A DNA stretch of 64,000 nt, from NCBI GenBank assembly GCA_035526505.1, contig DATLCF010000001.1, positions 186,001 through 250,000 of the forward strand, given 5' to 3'. This stretch comes from DATLCF01 sp035526505 (lineage in GTDB: Bacteria; Patescibacteriota; Saccharimonadia; Saccharimonadales; UBA4665). A program made the translations under genes and the position numbers. Shown here in pieces: positions 8,201 through 16,704 of the stretch; position 1 is the first letter of the stretch; each line of letters begins with the position of its first letter. The notes beneath the pieces were generated by a model. It searched no databases. It saw only the letters and a program-made list of their open reading frames with translations, and was not told the DNA's origin.

Positions 8201-9471
8201 GTTGCCAGCCAGTTCGCAAGTGCCGCATTAACGCTATGACGGAAAACTTCTTCGCTCTGGGCGGCGAGTGGTTTGCGGCCAAATATAAACGAAGAAGAGC
8301 GTGCGCCATACGAATGGCGGTCGTATTCGTCACGAGTCGGAATGTACCCCTTATTGCTATTGGTGGTGCCCATAGTAACGATTTGCAATTGCGGGTGCGC
8401 CTGCTCAATTGCCAAGCCGGTTTGACTGTATGGCTCGGCGCCAAAGCCCGCAAATACCAGGCCGCCAATAGCCACCATAGCTACCGGAATCACGAGTGAT
8501 TTCTCCTCATTCTCATTAACAGCCGGTGCAACAGCCTCAAACCAACGTTTTACCGGACTTAAATCTTGATCTTTGGCGAGTCTGCGCACTGCTCGGAAGA
8601 TTTCGACTTCTTTTGCTGGATCTAGCTCGAAATCGGTGTTGACCGGCAAATCCACAGTTGTTTCTTGGGTGCGGAGTGCACCGTCTGCTGCGACAATCTG
8701 CGGGAGGAGACCGGCGGCTTTTTCGCCAATAGCGTTGCCGAGCGACTCTACGTCTGCTCGAGTTGTCTGATGTTGGCGGGTGCGTATAGATTCGGGGTTA
8801 ACATTGCCGCAGCAACCAGTAAGCCACAGTTCGGCGTCTGTGCCCGTCCTCTCCTTTAGCGTACTGCGCGCATAGCCGGGGTAATCGCTTGAAATCACAT
8901 CCGAATTTCTACCGTATACAACAGGATGACACGGGAAGTGAATACCGCCCGCATATGCCCGTTCGGTTTCTATCCGGATGGCAGTAACACGTGTATCAAT
9001 TTGGGCGTTGTCGGCGCGATTATAGCTCGCTCCATCCAAAATAGTGCGGGCAATGCCTATTTCGCCCTCTGCTGCATCCTGAAAAGAGCGAATGATAGAA
9101 CTGGCAAGCCTTGGCACCAAGACATTGTCGACATATCCGGCGTTGTATCCTCCAGCCCCGATCAAAGGATAAGCAGCCGGCCCCGAGTGGGTGTGCGATG
9201 CATTAACAATAAGAGTTGTGTCTGCAAATTCGCCACCCGAGAGTTTATCGACATCGGACTTGATTTTGGCAACAGTATCCTGGGTGACTGATATAGTATC
9301 CACGCCGCATAAAGCCGCTCTTGTGCCGTCTGGATCTTCGAGTGTGACTACGCTTGCTGTGAGGTCGGTTTCTATAGAAGTGGCCATGTGGCCCAAAAAA
9401 TAACCATAGCCCGAAAGCTCCACCGGAAGATTTGCGGGATTGATATTCCCTTCGGCAATACCTATACGCAC
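8194..9471 (-). CDS. Neutral/alkaline ceramidase-like hydrolase (catalytic N-terminal domain only)
   Basis: The 425 residues carry the neutral/alkaline non-lysosomal ceramidase signature: zinc-ligand motif NASHTHSGP (90-98), then FPCHPVVYG near 180, SSDYPGYA near 193 and CCGNVNP near 222. Known ceramidases are about 650-700 residues with an extra C-terminal Ig-like domain; this one has only the catalytic part and no signal peptide. Family chemistry is hydrolysis of an N-acyl or similar amide bond; the substrate here could be a host lipid or an envelope component. Start is GTG, nine bases after the stop of the small drug/metabolite-type transporter, suggesting co-transcription. Confidence 0.82.
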   Translation of the reverse strand: MRIGIAEGNINPANLPVELSGYGYFLGHMATSIETDLTASVVTLEDPDGTRAALCGVDTISVTQDTVAKIKSDVDKLSGGEFADTTLIVNASHTHSGPAAYPLIGAGGYNAGYVDNVLVPRLASSIIRSFQDAAEGEIGIARTILDGASYNRADNAQIDTRVTAIRIETERAYAGGIHFPCHPVVYGRNSDVISSDYPGYARSTLKERTGTDAELWLTGCCGNVNPESIRTRQHQTTRADVESLGNAIGEKAAGLLPQIVAADGALRTQETTVDLPVNTDFELDPAKEVEIFRAVRRLAKDQDLSPVKRWFEAVAPAVNENEEKSLVIPVAMVAIGGLVFAGFGAEPYSQTGLAIEQAHPQLQIVTMGTTNSNKGYIPTRDEYDRHSYGARSSSFIFGRKPLAAQSEEVFRHSVNAALANWLATA

Positions 9472-9481
9472 GGTTGCATAG

Positions 9482-9856
9482 TTAGCGGAAGACGAGGAAA
9501 ATGCCGGCCATCATGATAGCGGCGCCCAGCAATTGTATGGCGCGGAGCTGTTCGCCCATTAAAAAGTAGTTGGCCACCAGCACCATGACAATACTGGCAG
9601 TGGTAGCAATAGCAGCAATACTCAAATGTGCATGCGACAGCGACGGATGCCTGGAAGCCAAGTTGTTGATAATCACAAAAATAAACCGTGCGCCCAGTGC
9701 CAACACACCACCGGCCAGGAAGCGCCAGTCCAGCAGCAAACCCAGCAGCGAGCGCCAGGTCAAATGCCCTACCAAGGTGTTGGGGTTGCCCAGCAGTAAA
9801 ATAGAAGCGGCCACCACTACGCTGTACAAAACTACCCAAGCACTAATTAGAAGCAT
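9482..9856 (-). CDS. Four-TM EamA/SMR-like transporter
   Basis: The 124 residues form four hydrophobic helices (about 1-22, 40-60, 72-94 and 100-124) with the drug/metabolite-transporter ending GAAIMMAGIFLVFR and the LMGEQL motif seen in EamA half-repeats. It is half the size of ten-TM EamA proteins, so it would work as a dimer like small multidrug-resistance proteins. AGGAGAGG precedes the ATG. Co-directional with and just upstream of the ceramidase-like gene, so a shared role in moving or processing a lipid-linked compound is possible but unproven. Confidence 0.75.
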   Translation of the reverse strand: MLLISAWVVLYSVVVAASILLLGNPNTLVGHLTWRSLLGLLLDWRFLAGGVLALGARFIFVIINNLASRHPSLSHAHLSIAAIATTASIVMVLVANYFLMGEQLRAIQLLGAAIMMAGIFLVFR

Positions 9857-9948
9857 ACCTCTCCTTTTGAATAGAAATTATACCAAGTCTACAATTTGTT
9901 GCAACCTTCTAATTGACACCCCATAAATTTAATGACAAAGTAGTACGC

Positions 9949-10584
9949 ATGAGTGAGGCGTATGATGCGATAGTTACCCTTGGTGCGGGCGTAGAAGCTG
10001 ACGGAAGGGCTAACGCCGAAGCCCGACAACGCGTGGCAGCATCTGTTCACCAGCTGCAGAAAGGTAGGGCGCCATACATTATTATGTCCGGCAACCGTCC
10101 CTTCCGGTCCTCTGACACCGGCCTGCCGCCTGTGGCCGAAGCCGGACGTGACTACGCCCTGGATTTAGGGGTTGAGACGCATCAAGTAGTGCTTGAGCCC
10201 ACGGCTCTTGATACCATTGGCGAAGCAGTGTTTGTAAAGCAGAACATTACCGAACCGCGCGGTTGGCGCAATTTGCTGGTGGCAACGACTGCGAGCCATG
10301 AACCGCGCGCCATAAGAACCTTTCGTCATGTAATGGGAGGGGGCTACAATATAGCGGGCCTTTCGGTGGGGAAATTTGAACAAGAATCCCTACGACAAAC
10401 CATGCAGGAATTTGCCGGTAGCCTATTAGTGCGCGCCGTTTTGGGCGGCACGGAGCCAGGTGATGATGAAACTATTAAGCGGCGGCTATTTGATATAGTC
10501 CCGGGCTATGAACCGCATTCGCTAGCGTACCGGGTCGGTAAACTGCTGCGCGTTTCTCCCCATCTTATCCGACATGATCTCTAA
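9949..10584 (+). CDS. YdcF/ElyC-like DUF218 domain protein
   Basis: The 211-residue protein starts MSEAYDAIVTLGAG and shows the DUF218 pattern: an N-terminal strand with a Gly-rich turn, YIIMSGN near 43, PTALDTIGEAVF near 84 and LLVATTASHEPRA near 108. ElyC/SanA-type DUF218 proteins influence peptidoglycan and envelope polysaccharide synthesis, though their chemistry is poorly known. Here the N-terminal membrane helix is missing, so it is probably cytoplasmic. A TTG 36 bases upstream could extend the frame but ATG 9949 is the natural start. The end overlaps the convergent rmlA by four bases. Confidence 0.8.
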   Translation: MSEAYDAIVTLGAGVEADGRANAEARQRVAASVHQLQKGRAPYIIMSGNRPFRSSDTGLPPVAEAGRDYALDLGVETHQVVLEPTALDTIGEAVFVKQNITEPRGWRNLLVATTASHEPRAIRTFRHVMGGGYNIAGLSVGKFEQESLRQTMQEFAGSLLVRAVLGGTEPGDDETIKRRLFDIVPGYEPHSLAYRVGKLLRVSPHLIRHDL

Positions 10585-11444
10585 TTGGCTAGTAAGTTCA
10601 TTAGATATTTGCCGTAGCCGCTTTTGTGCAGGGGTTCCGCAATTTGGACTAGCTGATCGTCGTCAATAAAGCCTTGGCGCCAGGCGATCTCTTCGATACA
10701 GCCAATTTTAAGGCCTTGGCGTTCTTCGATCACCTGCACAAATTGCGAAGCTTGATTAAGGGTGGCAAAGGTGCCGGTGTCCAACCAGGCGGTACCGCGG
10801 TCCAGCAAGCAGACCTTGAGCTTGCCCTGGCGCAGGTAGGCGTTGTGCAGTTCGGTAATTTCTACTTCGCCGCGAGCGCTGGGTTTTACCTCTTTGGCTA
10901 GCTCTACCACCTGATTGTCAAAAAAGTATAAGCCGGGAATAGCATAGTTGGACTTGGGGTGTGCAGGCTTTTCCTCGATACTGACCACGTTCATTTTCTT
11001 GTCAAATTCCACCACCCCGTAGCGTTCGGGGTCAGCCACGGGTGAACCGAAGATAACGCCGCCGTCTACGTCGTTATATTTTTTAAGCTTAGTGCCCATA
11101 CGCGCACCATAAAAGATGTTGTCGCCCAGCACCATGGCTACTTTGTCGTGGCCGATAAAGTCGGCACCCACAATATAGGCGTCGGCCAGGCCGCGCGGAT
11201 GCTCCTGTACTTTGTAAGTAAAGTTGCAGCCAATGCGCTCCCCGCTGCCCAACAATTCTTCGAACCGTGGCAAATCTTTGGGCGTGGAGATGATCAGGAT
11301 GTCGCGAATACCAGCTTCCATAAGGGTGGCCAACGGGTAGTAGATCATGGGTTTGTCGTACAGCGGTATAAGCTGTTTGCTCACCCCCAGAGTAATAGGG
11401 TACAAGCGGGTGCCTGACCCGCCTGCTAAGATAATGCCTTTCAT
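10581..11444 (-). CDS. rmlA: Glucose-1-phosphate thymidylyltransferase
   Basis: The 287 residues are full length for RmlA. They start MKGIILAGGSGTRLYPIT with the nucleotidyltransferase signature, then SKQLIPLYDKPMIYYP, LGDNIFYG near 107 and EEKPAHPKSNYA near 158. The enzyme makes dTDP-glucose from glucose-1-phosphate and dTTP, the first step to dTDP-L-rhamnose. It is last in the minus-strand order rmlB-rmlC-rmlD-rmlA and overlaps the end of rmlD by four bases (ATGA coupling). Confidence 0.97.
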   Translation of the reverse strand: MKGIILAGGSGTRLYPITLGVSKQLIPLYDKPMIYYPLATLMEAGIRDILIISTPKDLPRFEELLGSGERIGCNFTYKVQEHPRGLADAYIVGADFIGHDKVAMVLGDNIFYGARMGTKLKKYNDVDGGVIFGSPVADPERYGVVEFDKKMNVVSIEEKPAHPKSNYAIPGLYFFDNQVVELAKEVKPSARGEVEITELHNAYLRQGKLKVCLLDRGTAWLDTGTFATLNQASQFVQVIEERQGLKIGCIEEIAWRQGFIDDDQLVQIAEPLHKSGYGKYLMNLLAN

Positions 11445-12301
11445 GCTTGCTCCTTTTGGTTAGCAATGTAGTGGTGTAAGTCGTCGCGCCAGTCGCGCAG
11501 CTGTAGCCCCGTGGCTTTGATTTTGCCCAAATCCAGGACGCTTAGTAGCGGACGGGGTGCGGCCTGGGGCTTGCTGGCAAAATATTCCTTGGTGGTAGTG
11601 TTGGCGACTTGCAGGTCGTCACGCCCCAGTTCTTTAAATATGGCACGCGTAACATCGGCCCAGCTAGCGGGGTCGCCGTCGTTACTAATATTGTATATGC
11701 CGTAGCTGGCAGTGGTTTTCAGCAGTTGTTCGATGGCATCAACCAAGGTATTGGTGAATGTTAGGCGGCCGATTTGGTCATGTACTACCGCGGGCGATAT
11801 ATTTTTATCGGCCAAACCCATCATAGTGCGCACAAAGTTTTTGCCGTCGCCAATTACCCAGCTGGTGCGCAAAATGTAATGCTTGGGGGTAACGCTTGCG
11901 GCAATGTCGCCGGCGGTTTTGCTTTGGGCATAGACGCCCAAGGGGGTGACCCGTTCGTCCTCGGTATGCGGATTTTTGGTGCCGTCAAAGACGTACTCGG
12001 TCGATATGTGCACCAACGTTTTATCTTTTGCGCTGGCAATTTTGGTCAAATACGCCACAGCCTGGGCATTGGTTTGCCAGGCGGCTTCGCGCCCTTCGGC
12101 TGTTTCGGCTTCGTCGACGTTGGTATAGGCTGCGGCGTTAATGATGGCATCTATGTTTGCCCAGTCGTAGCTTTCCACCGACTGCCAATTGGTAATATCC
12201 AGTTCGCTATGGCTGGTGGCTTTGGCTTGCGGGAATCGTTCGCGCAGTGCGGTGCCTAATTGGCCATTGCCGCCGACAATTAAAAAACGGGATGCGTCCA
12301 T
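11441..12301 (-). CDS. rmlD: dTDP-4-dehydrorhamnose reductase
   Basis: The 286-residue SDR has the N-terminal FLIVGGNGQLGTAL loop, the INAAAYTNVDEAE segment near 59, STEYVFDG near 100 and the YAQSK active site near 128, all typical of RmlD. It reduces dTDP-4-keto-L-rhamnose to dTDP-L-rhamnose with NAD(P)H. It sits one base downstream of rmlC and overlaps rmlA, so the four genes are almost certainly one transcript. Confidence 0.95.
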   Translation of the reverse strand: MDASRFLIVGGNGQLGTALRERFPQAKATSHSELDITNWQSVESYDWANIDAIINAAAYTNVDEAETAEGREAAWQTNAQAVAYLTKIASAKDKTLVHISTEYVFDGTKNPHTEDERVTPLGVYAQSKTAGDIAASVTPKHYILRTSWVIGDGKNFVRTMMGLADKNISPAVVHDQIGRLTFTNTLVDAIEQLLKTTASYGIYNISNDGDPASWADVTRAIFKELGRDDLQVANTTTKEYFASKPQAAPRPLLSVLDLGKIKATGLQLRDWRDDLHHYIANQKEQA

Positions 12302-12302
12302 A

Positions 12303-12908
12303 TTACTCTTCCACTGGTGTTACATCGGCAAGCATGGGATGATTTTTGTCTTTTTCCGAAATAAGCTCGTCGGTAACCGGCAGGGGCCAGTTAATGTTTA
12401 GCTTGGGGTCGCGCAAGTTTACAAACGTATATTTGGCATCCGGTGACCAATGGGCGTTTACCAGGTAGGTATACACCAGTTCGTCGGTTAGGGCTTGGTA
12501 TGAATTACCGCAGCCGCGCGGTACAAAGATGGCAGTGTTGGGGGTTAGGTGGAACGTTTCGACCTGGCCGAATGTGTTGCCCTTGCGCAAGTCCACAACA
12601 GCTGCAAAGGCTTCGCCAGTGCCCAGGCTAACATATTTGTCCCACGGTTCGGCATGAATGCCGCGAGCAACGCCTTTTTCTTTGTTAAACGAAAAGTTGT
12701 TTTGGACGACGGTAAAGTCTTTGATAAGTTCGGTGTGTTTGGCGCCAATGGTATCCAGTGCCTTTATAACCTTTTCGCGCTGATAGCTTTCTTTGAACCA
12801 ACCGCGATTATCGCCGCGTACATCCAGCTGGAATTCGAACAGACCGGGAATGCTAGTGGCGCGGGCGCCAAGGTCTTGGCTGACGGGCTGCCAGGGAGTG
12901 TCGCTCAT
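12303..12908 (-). CDS. rmlC: dTDP-4-dehydrorhamnose 3,5-epimerase
   Basis: The 201 residues match RmlC: RGDNRGWFKESYQREK near 28, VQNNFSFN near 66 and the catalytic-His stretch GVARGIHAEPWDKYV near 78-92, with VPRGCGNSYQAL near 128. The family usually has RGLHYQ; this member has RGIHAE, a divergent branch. It epimerises C3 and C5 of the 4-keto sugar. The start codon shares one base with the rmlB stop (TAATG). Confidence 0.93.
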   Translation of the reverse strand: MSDTPWQPVSQDLGARATSIPGLFEFQLDVRGDNRGWFKESYQREKVIKALDTIGAKHTELIKDFTVVQNNFSFNKEKGVARGIHAEPWDKYVSLGTGEAFAAVVDLRKGNTFGQVETFHLTPNTAIFVPRGCGNSYQALTDELVYTYLVNAHWSPDAKYTFVNLRDPKLNINWPLPVTDELISEKDKNHPMLADVTPVEE

Positions 12909-13903
12909 TATCTTCCCATCTCCTTATATTTAGCTTCGGTGGCTTCCTTTTGGGGTTTCCACCAGGCTTCGTTGGCCTTGTACCAATCGATGGTGGTTTG
13001 CAGGCCTTCGCGGAAATCGGTGTAGCGGGGTGTCCAGCCCAGGTCGTTGCGCAGCTTGCTGGCGTCAATGGCATAGCGCCTGTCATGGCCGGGCCGGTCG
13101 TTGACATGCTCGTAGGCATCTTTGACCTGGCCCATAAGTTCGAGCATCATTTCTAATACATCTTTGTTATTTTTTTCGCCGTCAGCACCTATAAGGTACG
13201 TTTCGCCAATGGTGCCCTTGTCGATAATGGCGTGCACGCCGCTGTTGTGGTCATCTACATGGATCCAGTCGCGTACGTTTTCGCCCGCGCCGTACAGCTT
13301 TGGTTTTTGGCCGCTTAAGATATTGGTAATTTGCCGGGGAATAAATTTTTCTACGTGCTGGTAAGGGCCATAGTTGTTAGAGCAGTTGCTAATGGTGGCC
13401 TTAACCCCATAGGTACGCACCCAAGCTCGCACCAGGTGGTCCGAGCTAGCCTTGGCAGCCGAATAGGGGCTGGATGGTTTGTAGGGGGTGTCGGGGGTGA
13501 ACTTTGCCGGGTCGTCGAGTTCCAGATCGCCATATACTTCGTCGGTAGAAATATGATGGAAGCGTTTGCCATGTTTGCGCACTGCCTCTAACAGGGTATA
13601 GGTGCCCACGATGTTGGTCTCGATGAAAGGCCACGGCCCTTCGATGGCGTTGTCGTTATGCGATTCAGCAGCAAAGTGCACAATAACATCGTTTTGGGCG
13701 ACAAGGTCGTCAACCAGCGAAAAGTCGCAAATATTGCCCTCTACAAACGTTATTTTGTCAGCCACCGGGGTTAGGTTGGCTCTGTTGCCGGCATAGGTCA
13801 GGGCATCCAGCACAGTAATGTCGTATTCGGGGCGGTTCATAACCGTATAGTGCACAAAGTTTGCCCCAATAAACCCTGCGCCGCCGGTAACAAGCATTTT
13901 CAT
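12908..13903 (-). CDS. rmlB: dTDP-glucose 4,6-dehydratase
   Basis: The 331 residues start MKMLVTGGAGFIGANFV and contain HFAAESHNDNAIEGP near 74, HISTDEVYGDLE near 115 and the YSAAKASSDH active site near 147, diagnostic of RmlB. It converts dTDP-glucose to the 4-keto-6-deoxy intermediate. A TATACT -10 hexamer (13910-13915, minus) ends six bases before the ATG, so this first gene of the rml operon appears to be translated from a leaderless mRNA. Confidence 0.96.
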   Translation of the reverse strand: MKMLVTGGAGFIGANFVHYTVMNRPEYDITVLDALTYAGNRANLTPVADKITFVEGNICDFSLVDDLVAQNDVIVHFAAESHNDNAIEGPWPFIETNIVGTYTLLEAVRKHGKRFHHISTDEVYGDLELDDPAKFTPDTPYKPSSPYSAAKASSDHLVRAWVRTYGVKATISNCSNNYGPYQHVEKFIPRQITNILSGQKPKLYGAGENVRDWIHVDDHNSGVHAIIDKGTIGETYLIGADGEKNNKDVLEMMLELMGQVKDAYEHVNDRPGHDRRYAIDASKLRNDLGWTPRYTDFREGLQTTIDWYKANEAWWKPQKEATEAKYKEMGR

Positions 13904-13909
13904 GAGTTT

Positions 13910-13915
13910 AGTATA
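13910..13915 (-). promoter_or_regulatory. -10 element of the rmlBCDA operon
   Basis: TATACT read on the minus strand ends six bases before the rmlB ATG (13901-13903). Transcription would begin at or within a base or two of the start codon. No Shine-Dalgarno is present. Confidence 0.6.
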
Positions 13916-13926
13916 CCATTGCCCAT

Positions 13927-15282
13927 CTAGCTGGATTGTTCGATCAGTGTAGTGACTTTGGTAACAAGCTGATCGAGTTTTTCTTTGCTGGGTGCTTCGA
14001 CGTTCAGGCGCAGTACGGGCTCGGTGTTGCTGGGGCGTACATTTAACCAGCTTTTGTCGTCAAAGCTTACGGTGAGTCCGTCCAGCGTATCTTGTGCGTC
14101 GTCTTGGAACGCTTGGGCAATTCTGGCAAGCGCGCCGTCTTTGTCTTCTACTACAAAGTTGGTTTCGGGTATGGCGGCGTAGCGAGTGTATTGCTCGCGC
14201 AGTTCACTTAATTTTTTACCGCTCAGGCCTGCTACGTACAGGCCGATGACCGCACCAATGATGCCGCTGTCGGCATACCAGTTGTCGCGGAAGTAAAAGT
14301 GGCCGCTGGCCTCGCCGCCAAATGGTGCGTCGTGCTGGCGCATGGTTTGTTTAAGGAAAGAATGGCCAACGCGTTCACGCACAGGAGTGCCACCGGCTTC
14401 GGTGACCACCTCGGGTACGGTGCGGCTGTTGCGGGCATCGTGTACAATCTTGGCGCCCGGATATTTGTGCAAAAAGTATTCTGCCAGCATGGCGCTCATT
14501 ACACCACCGGTCAAGACCGTGCCGGTTTCGTCGATAATGAATGCCCGGTCGCCGTCGCCGTCAAAGGCTATGCCACCGTCCAGGTTGTTGTCTTTAATGC
14601 TTTTGATAAGGTCGGTTAAGGTTTCGAATTTTAGCGGGTTGGCTTCGTGGTTGGGAAAGGTGCCGTCCAGCTCGAAGTACAGTTCGGTGACTTCCCACGG
14701 CACATGCGGTTCTAGCTCGGGGAAGATTTTGCCCGCCATGCCGTTGCCAGCATCCACCGCAATTTTGAGCGGTTTGAGTTTGCCGGGTTCGATAAACGAC
14801 AGTACGTGGTCGATCCAGCCCTCGGCCAGGTCTTTTTGGTCCAGCTTGCCGGGTTGGCTCGCGGCTGGTTTAAAATTGCTGGCAATCACCATGTCGCGAA
14901 TGTCGAACAGGCCCGATTCTTTGCCCACGGCCTTGGCTTGATCTGCACAAAATTTTATGCCGTTGTATTCGCCCGGGTTGTGGCTGGCGGTTACTACGAC
15001 GCCACCGGCCAGGTTGTTGGCGCCCACAGCGTAATAGATCATATCAGTCGTTACCTCGCCAATATCCCATACATCGCGCCCTTGTTCGCGCAGGCCTTCT
15101 ACCAGCGCGGCAGCCAGTTCGGCCGAATCCGGCCGCATGTCGCGGCCTACAGCCACTACCCCTTGGGTTGGCAGCCAATCGGCAAAAGCCTTGCCAATGG
15201 CCTGGGTTACGGTTGGTGTTAGTTCGCTGCCCACCTTGCCGCGAACATCATATGCTTTGAAGATATTGCTGACAGAATCCAT
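13927..15282 (-). CDS. Phosphomannomutase/phosphoglucomutase
   Basis: The 451-residue alpha-D-phosphohexomutase has the phospho-serine loop VVTASHNPGEYNG near 96, the Mg-binding DGDGDR near 242, GGEASGHFYF near 323 and RPSNTEPVLRLNVEA near 418. It interconverts 6- and 1-phosphates of mannose or glucose. This would feed both rmlA (glucose-1-P) and manC (mannose-1-P) in this region. It lies just upstream of rmlB on the same strand, but rmlB has its own -10 element. Confidence 0.95.
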   Translation of the reverse strand: MDSVSNIFKAYDVRGKVGSELTPTVTQAIGKAFADWLPTQGVVAVGRDMRPDSAELAAALVEGLREQGRDVWDIGEVTTDMIYYAVGANNLAGGVVVTASHNPGEYNGIKFCADQAKAVGKESGLFDIRDMVIASNFKPAASQPGKLDQKDLAEGWIDHVLSFIEPGKLKPLKIAVDAGNGMAGKIFPELEPHVPWEVTELYFELDGTFPNHEANPLKFETLTDLIKSIKDNNLDGGIAFDGDGDRAFIIDETGTVLTGGVMSAMLAEYFLHKYPGAKIVHDARNSRTVPEVVTEAGGTPVRERVGHSFLKQTMRQHDAPFGGEASGHFYFRDNWYADSGIIGAVIGLYVAGLSGKKLSELREQYTRYAAIPETNFVVEDKDGALARIAQAFQDDAQDTLDGLTVSFDDKSWLNVRPSNTEPVLRLNVEAPSKEKLDQLVTKVTTLIEQSS

Positions 15283-15388
15283 TTGCTTAGCAGTCCCTTA
15301 CTTACGTGTTAGTCGTTTTAATAGTGTACTACTTCTTGCAAGCCTATCCATAGACACGCAGGATAATAACCAGTAAAATGCTCTAAAG

Positions 15389-15892
15389 ATGGAACGGGCC
15401 AAAAAATTAGTGAGCTTTCGAACTGTCCGGTTCGCTTTGGTGGGCATCGGCAACACTGCAGTTAACTTTGCTATTTTAAACTTTGCATTTTATGTGCTGA
15501 ACCAGGGCAAGATTGTATCGAGTATTATTGCCACCAGCTGCGCGGTAGCGTTCAGTTTTGCTTTGAACCGCAATTTTGTGTTTGCGCACAAAACCGGCAA
15601 AGCCCTGCACCAGCTTATATTGTTTGTTGTTGTCACGGTCAGCGGGGTTATGTTGGTGCAAAACGCCGTGTTTGCTCTGGGTGTCAGGCTGTTGCCCGGC
15701 CACGAGACACCTCTCATTAACCTTGTAGAAAGTTTGGCAAAGCTGCGTCTGAGCCCTGACTTTATCGATGTAAACCTCAGCAATGCGGTTGCATCTCTGG
15801 CAGTGATGTTTTGGAATTACAATGGCTATCGGCTATTTGTGTTTAAGCAAGAGGAAGAACAGAGTGTCATCAGCGAAACGGCCCGACCTTAG
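15389..15892 (+). CDS. GtrA-like four-TM membrane protein
   Basis: The 167 residues have the GtrA pattern: VRFALVGIGNTAVNFAILNF near 11-30, a second TM with ALNRNFVF near 60, and two more hydrophobic segments, the last ending WNYNGYRLFVF. GtrA-like proteins are proposed to flip or support polyprenyl-phosphate sugars. The GT2 gene overlaps its end by 29 bases, the usual GtrA-GT2 pairing. A TAAAAT hexamer (15373-15378) ten bases before the ATG may be its -10. Confidence 0.85.
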   Translation: MERAKKLVSFRTVRFALVGIGNTAVNFAILNFAFYVLNQGKIVSSIIATSCAVAFSFALNRNFVFAHKTGKALHQLILFVVVTVSGVMLVQNAVFALGVRLLPGHETPLINLVESLAKLRLSPDFIDVNLSNAVASLAVMFWNYNGYRLFVFKQEEEQSVISETARP

Positions 15893-16637
15893 TATTGTTA
15901 TCCCTGCCCTAAACGAAGAAAAGCGTATTGGCGCCACGCTGGACAAACTGGCAGCTTTTTTGAAGCAGGACGAATTTTTTAAGAACAAGTTTGTAGAAAT
16001 AGTGATCGTGTCGGCGGATTCGCACGATAACACGCACCAGATTATCAAAAGCAAACTGGGCTTGTTTAAACATGCACAATTCCTTAAGCCCGGGGTCCCG
16101 GCGGGCAAAGGCCGCGACGTACAGTTTGGTATGCTGCGTGCCCGGGGGGAGGCAATTGTGTTTATGGACGCCGACCTGGCCACCCCATTGCGCCACCTGA
16201 AGCAATTTTATATTGCCCGCCAAAAAGGGGCCGACATTGTGATAGGTACCCGCAATATTCGCAAACATCACAAAAGTCTGGTGCGCAGCAGTATTGCCAA
16301 CGCGGGCAATGCACTGTTCCGTATAGCCGGGGGTGTGTGGATCGAGGACTCGCAGTGCGGGTTCAAATTGTTTAGCCATAAGGCTGCCCAGCTGTGCTTT
16401 TCCAAATTGACTATATACAAGTGGGGATTTGACATGGAGGTGTTGGCTATTGCCAAAGCCAACCGCCTGCGTATGGAAACCTACCGCATAAACGACTGGC
16501 ACGATATGCCCCACAGTACCTTTGACCAAGAAAACGTGATTACCAATTCCCTGCATTCGCTACGGGATTTGGCATATATTGCCCGCAATCGACTGAAACG
16601 ATCATATCTAGAAAACAACAACACAGCAGAAGAGTAA
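15864..16637 (+). CDS. Family 2 glycosyltransferase (ALG5/DPG-synthase-like)
   Basis: The 257 residues begin LSIVIPALNEEKRIGATL, followed by GVPAGKGRDVQFGM near 90 and VFMDADLATPLRHL near 110 with the DxD metal site, and WIEDSQCGFKLF near 165. This set is typical of dolichyl/undecaprenyl-phosphate glucosyltransferases. There is no C-terminal TM, so membrane contact may come from its GtrA partner. Start chosen as GTG 15864, because GAGGA lies eight bases upstream; longer upstream starts sit deep inside gtrA. Confidence 0.87.
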   Translation: MSSAKRPDLSIVIPALNEEKRIGATLDKLAAFLKQDEFFKNKFVEIVIVSADSHDNTHQIIKSKLGLFKHAQFLKPGVPAGKGRDVQFGMLRARGEAIVFMDADLATPLRHLKQFYIARQKGADIVIGTRNIRKHHKSLVRSSIANAGNALFRIAGGVWIEDSQCGFKLFSHKAAQLCFSKLTIYKWGFDMEVLAIAKANRLRMETYRINDWHDMPHSTFDQENVITNSLHSLRDLAYIARNRLKRSYLENNNTAEE

Positions 16638-16704
16638 AAGTGGTATCATACCCTTTGAGCATTGTCGTGGGCAGTAAGTCCCGCGGTACTAACAGGAGGT
16701 ACCG

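Noticed and set aside
9913..9918. TTGACA as a -35 for the DUF218 gene
   Set aside because: No -10 at 16-18 bases; the hexamer may be chance, and the TTG in it is a less likely start than ATG 9949.
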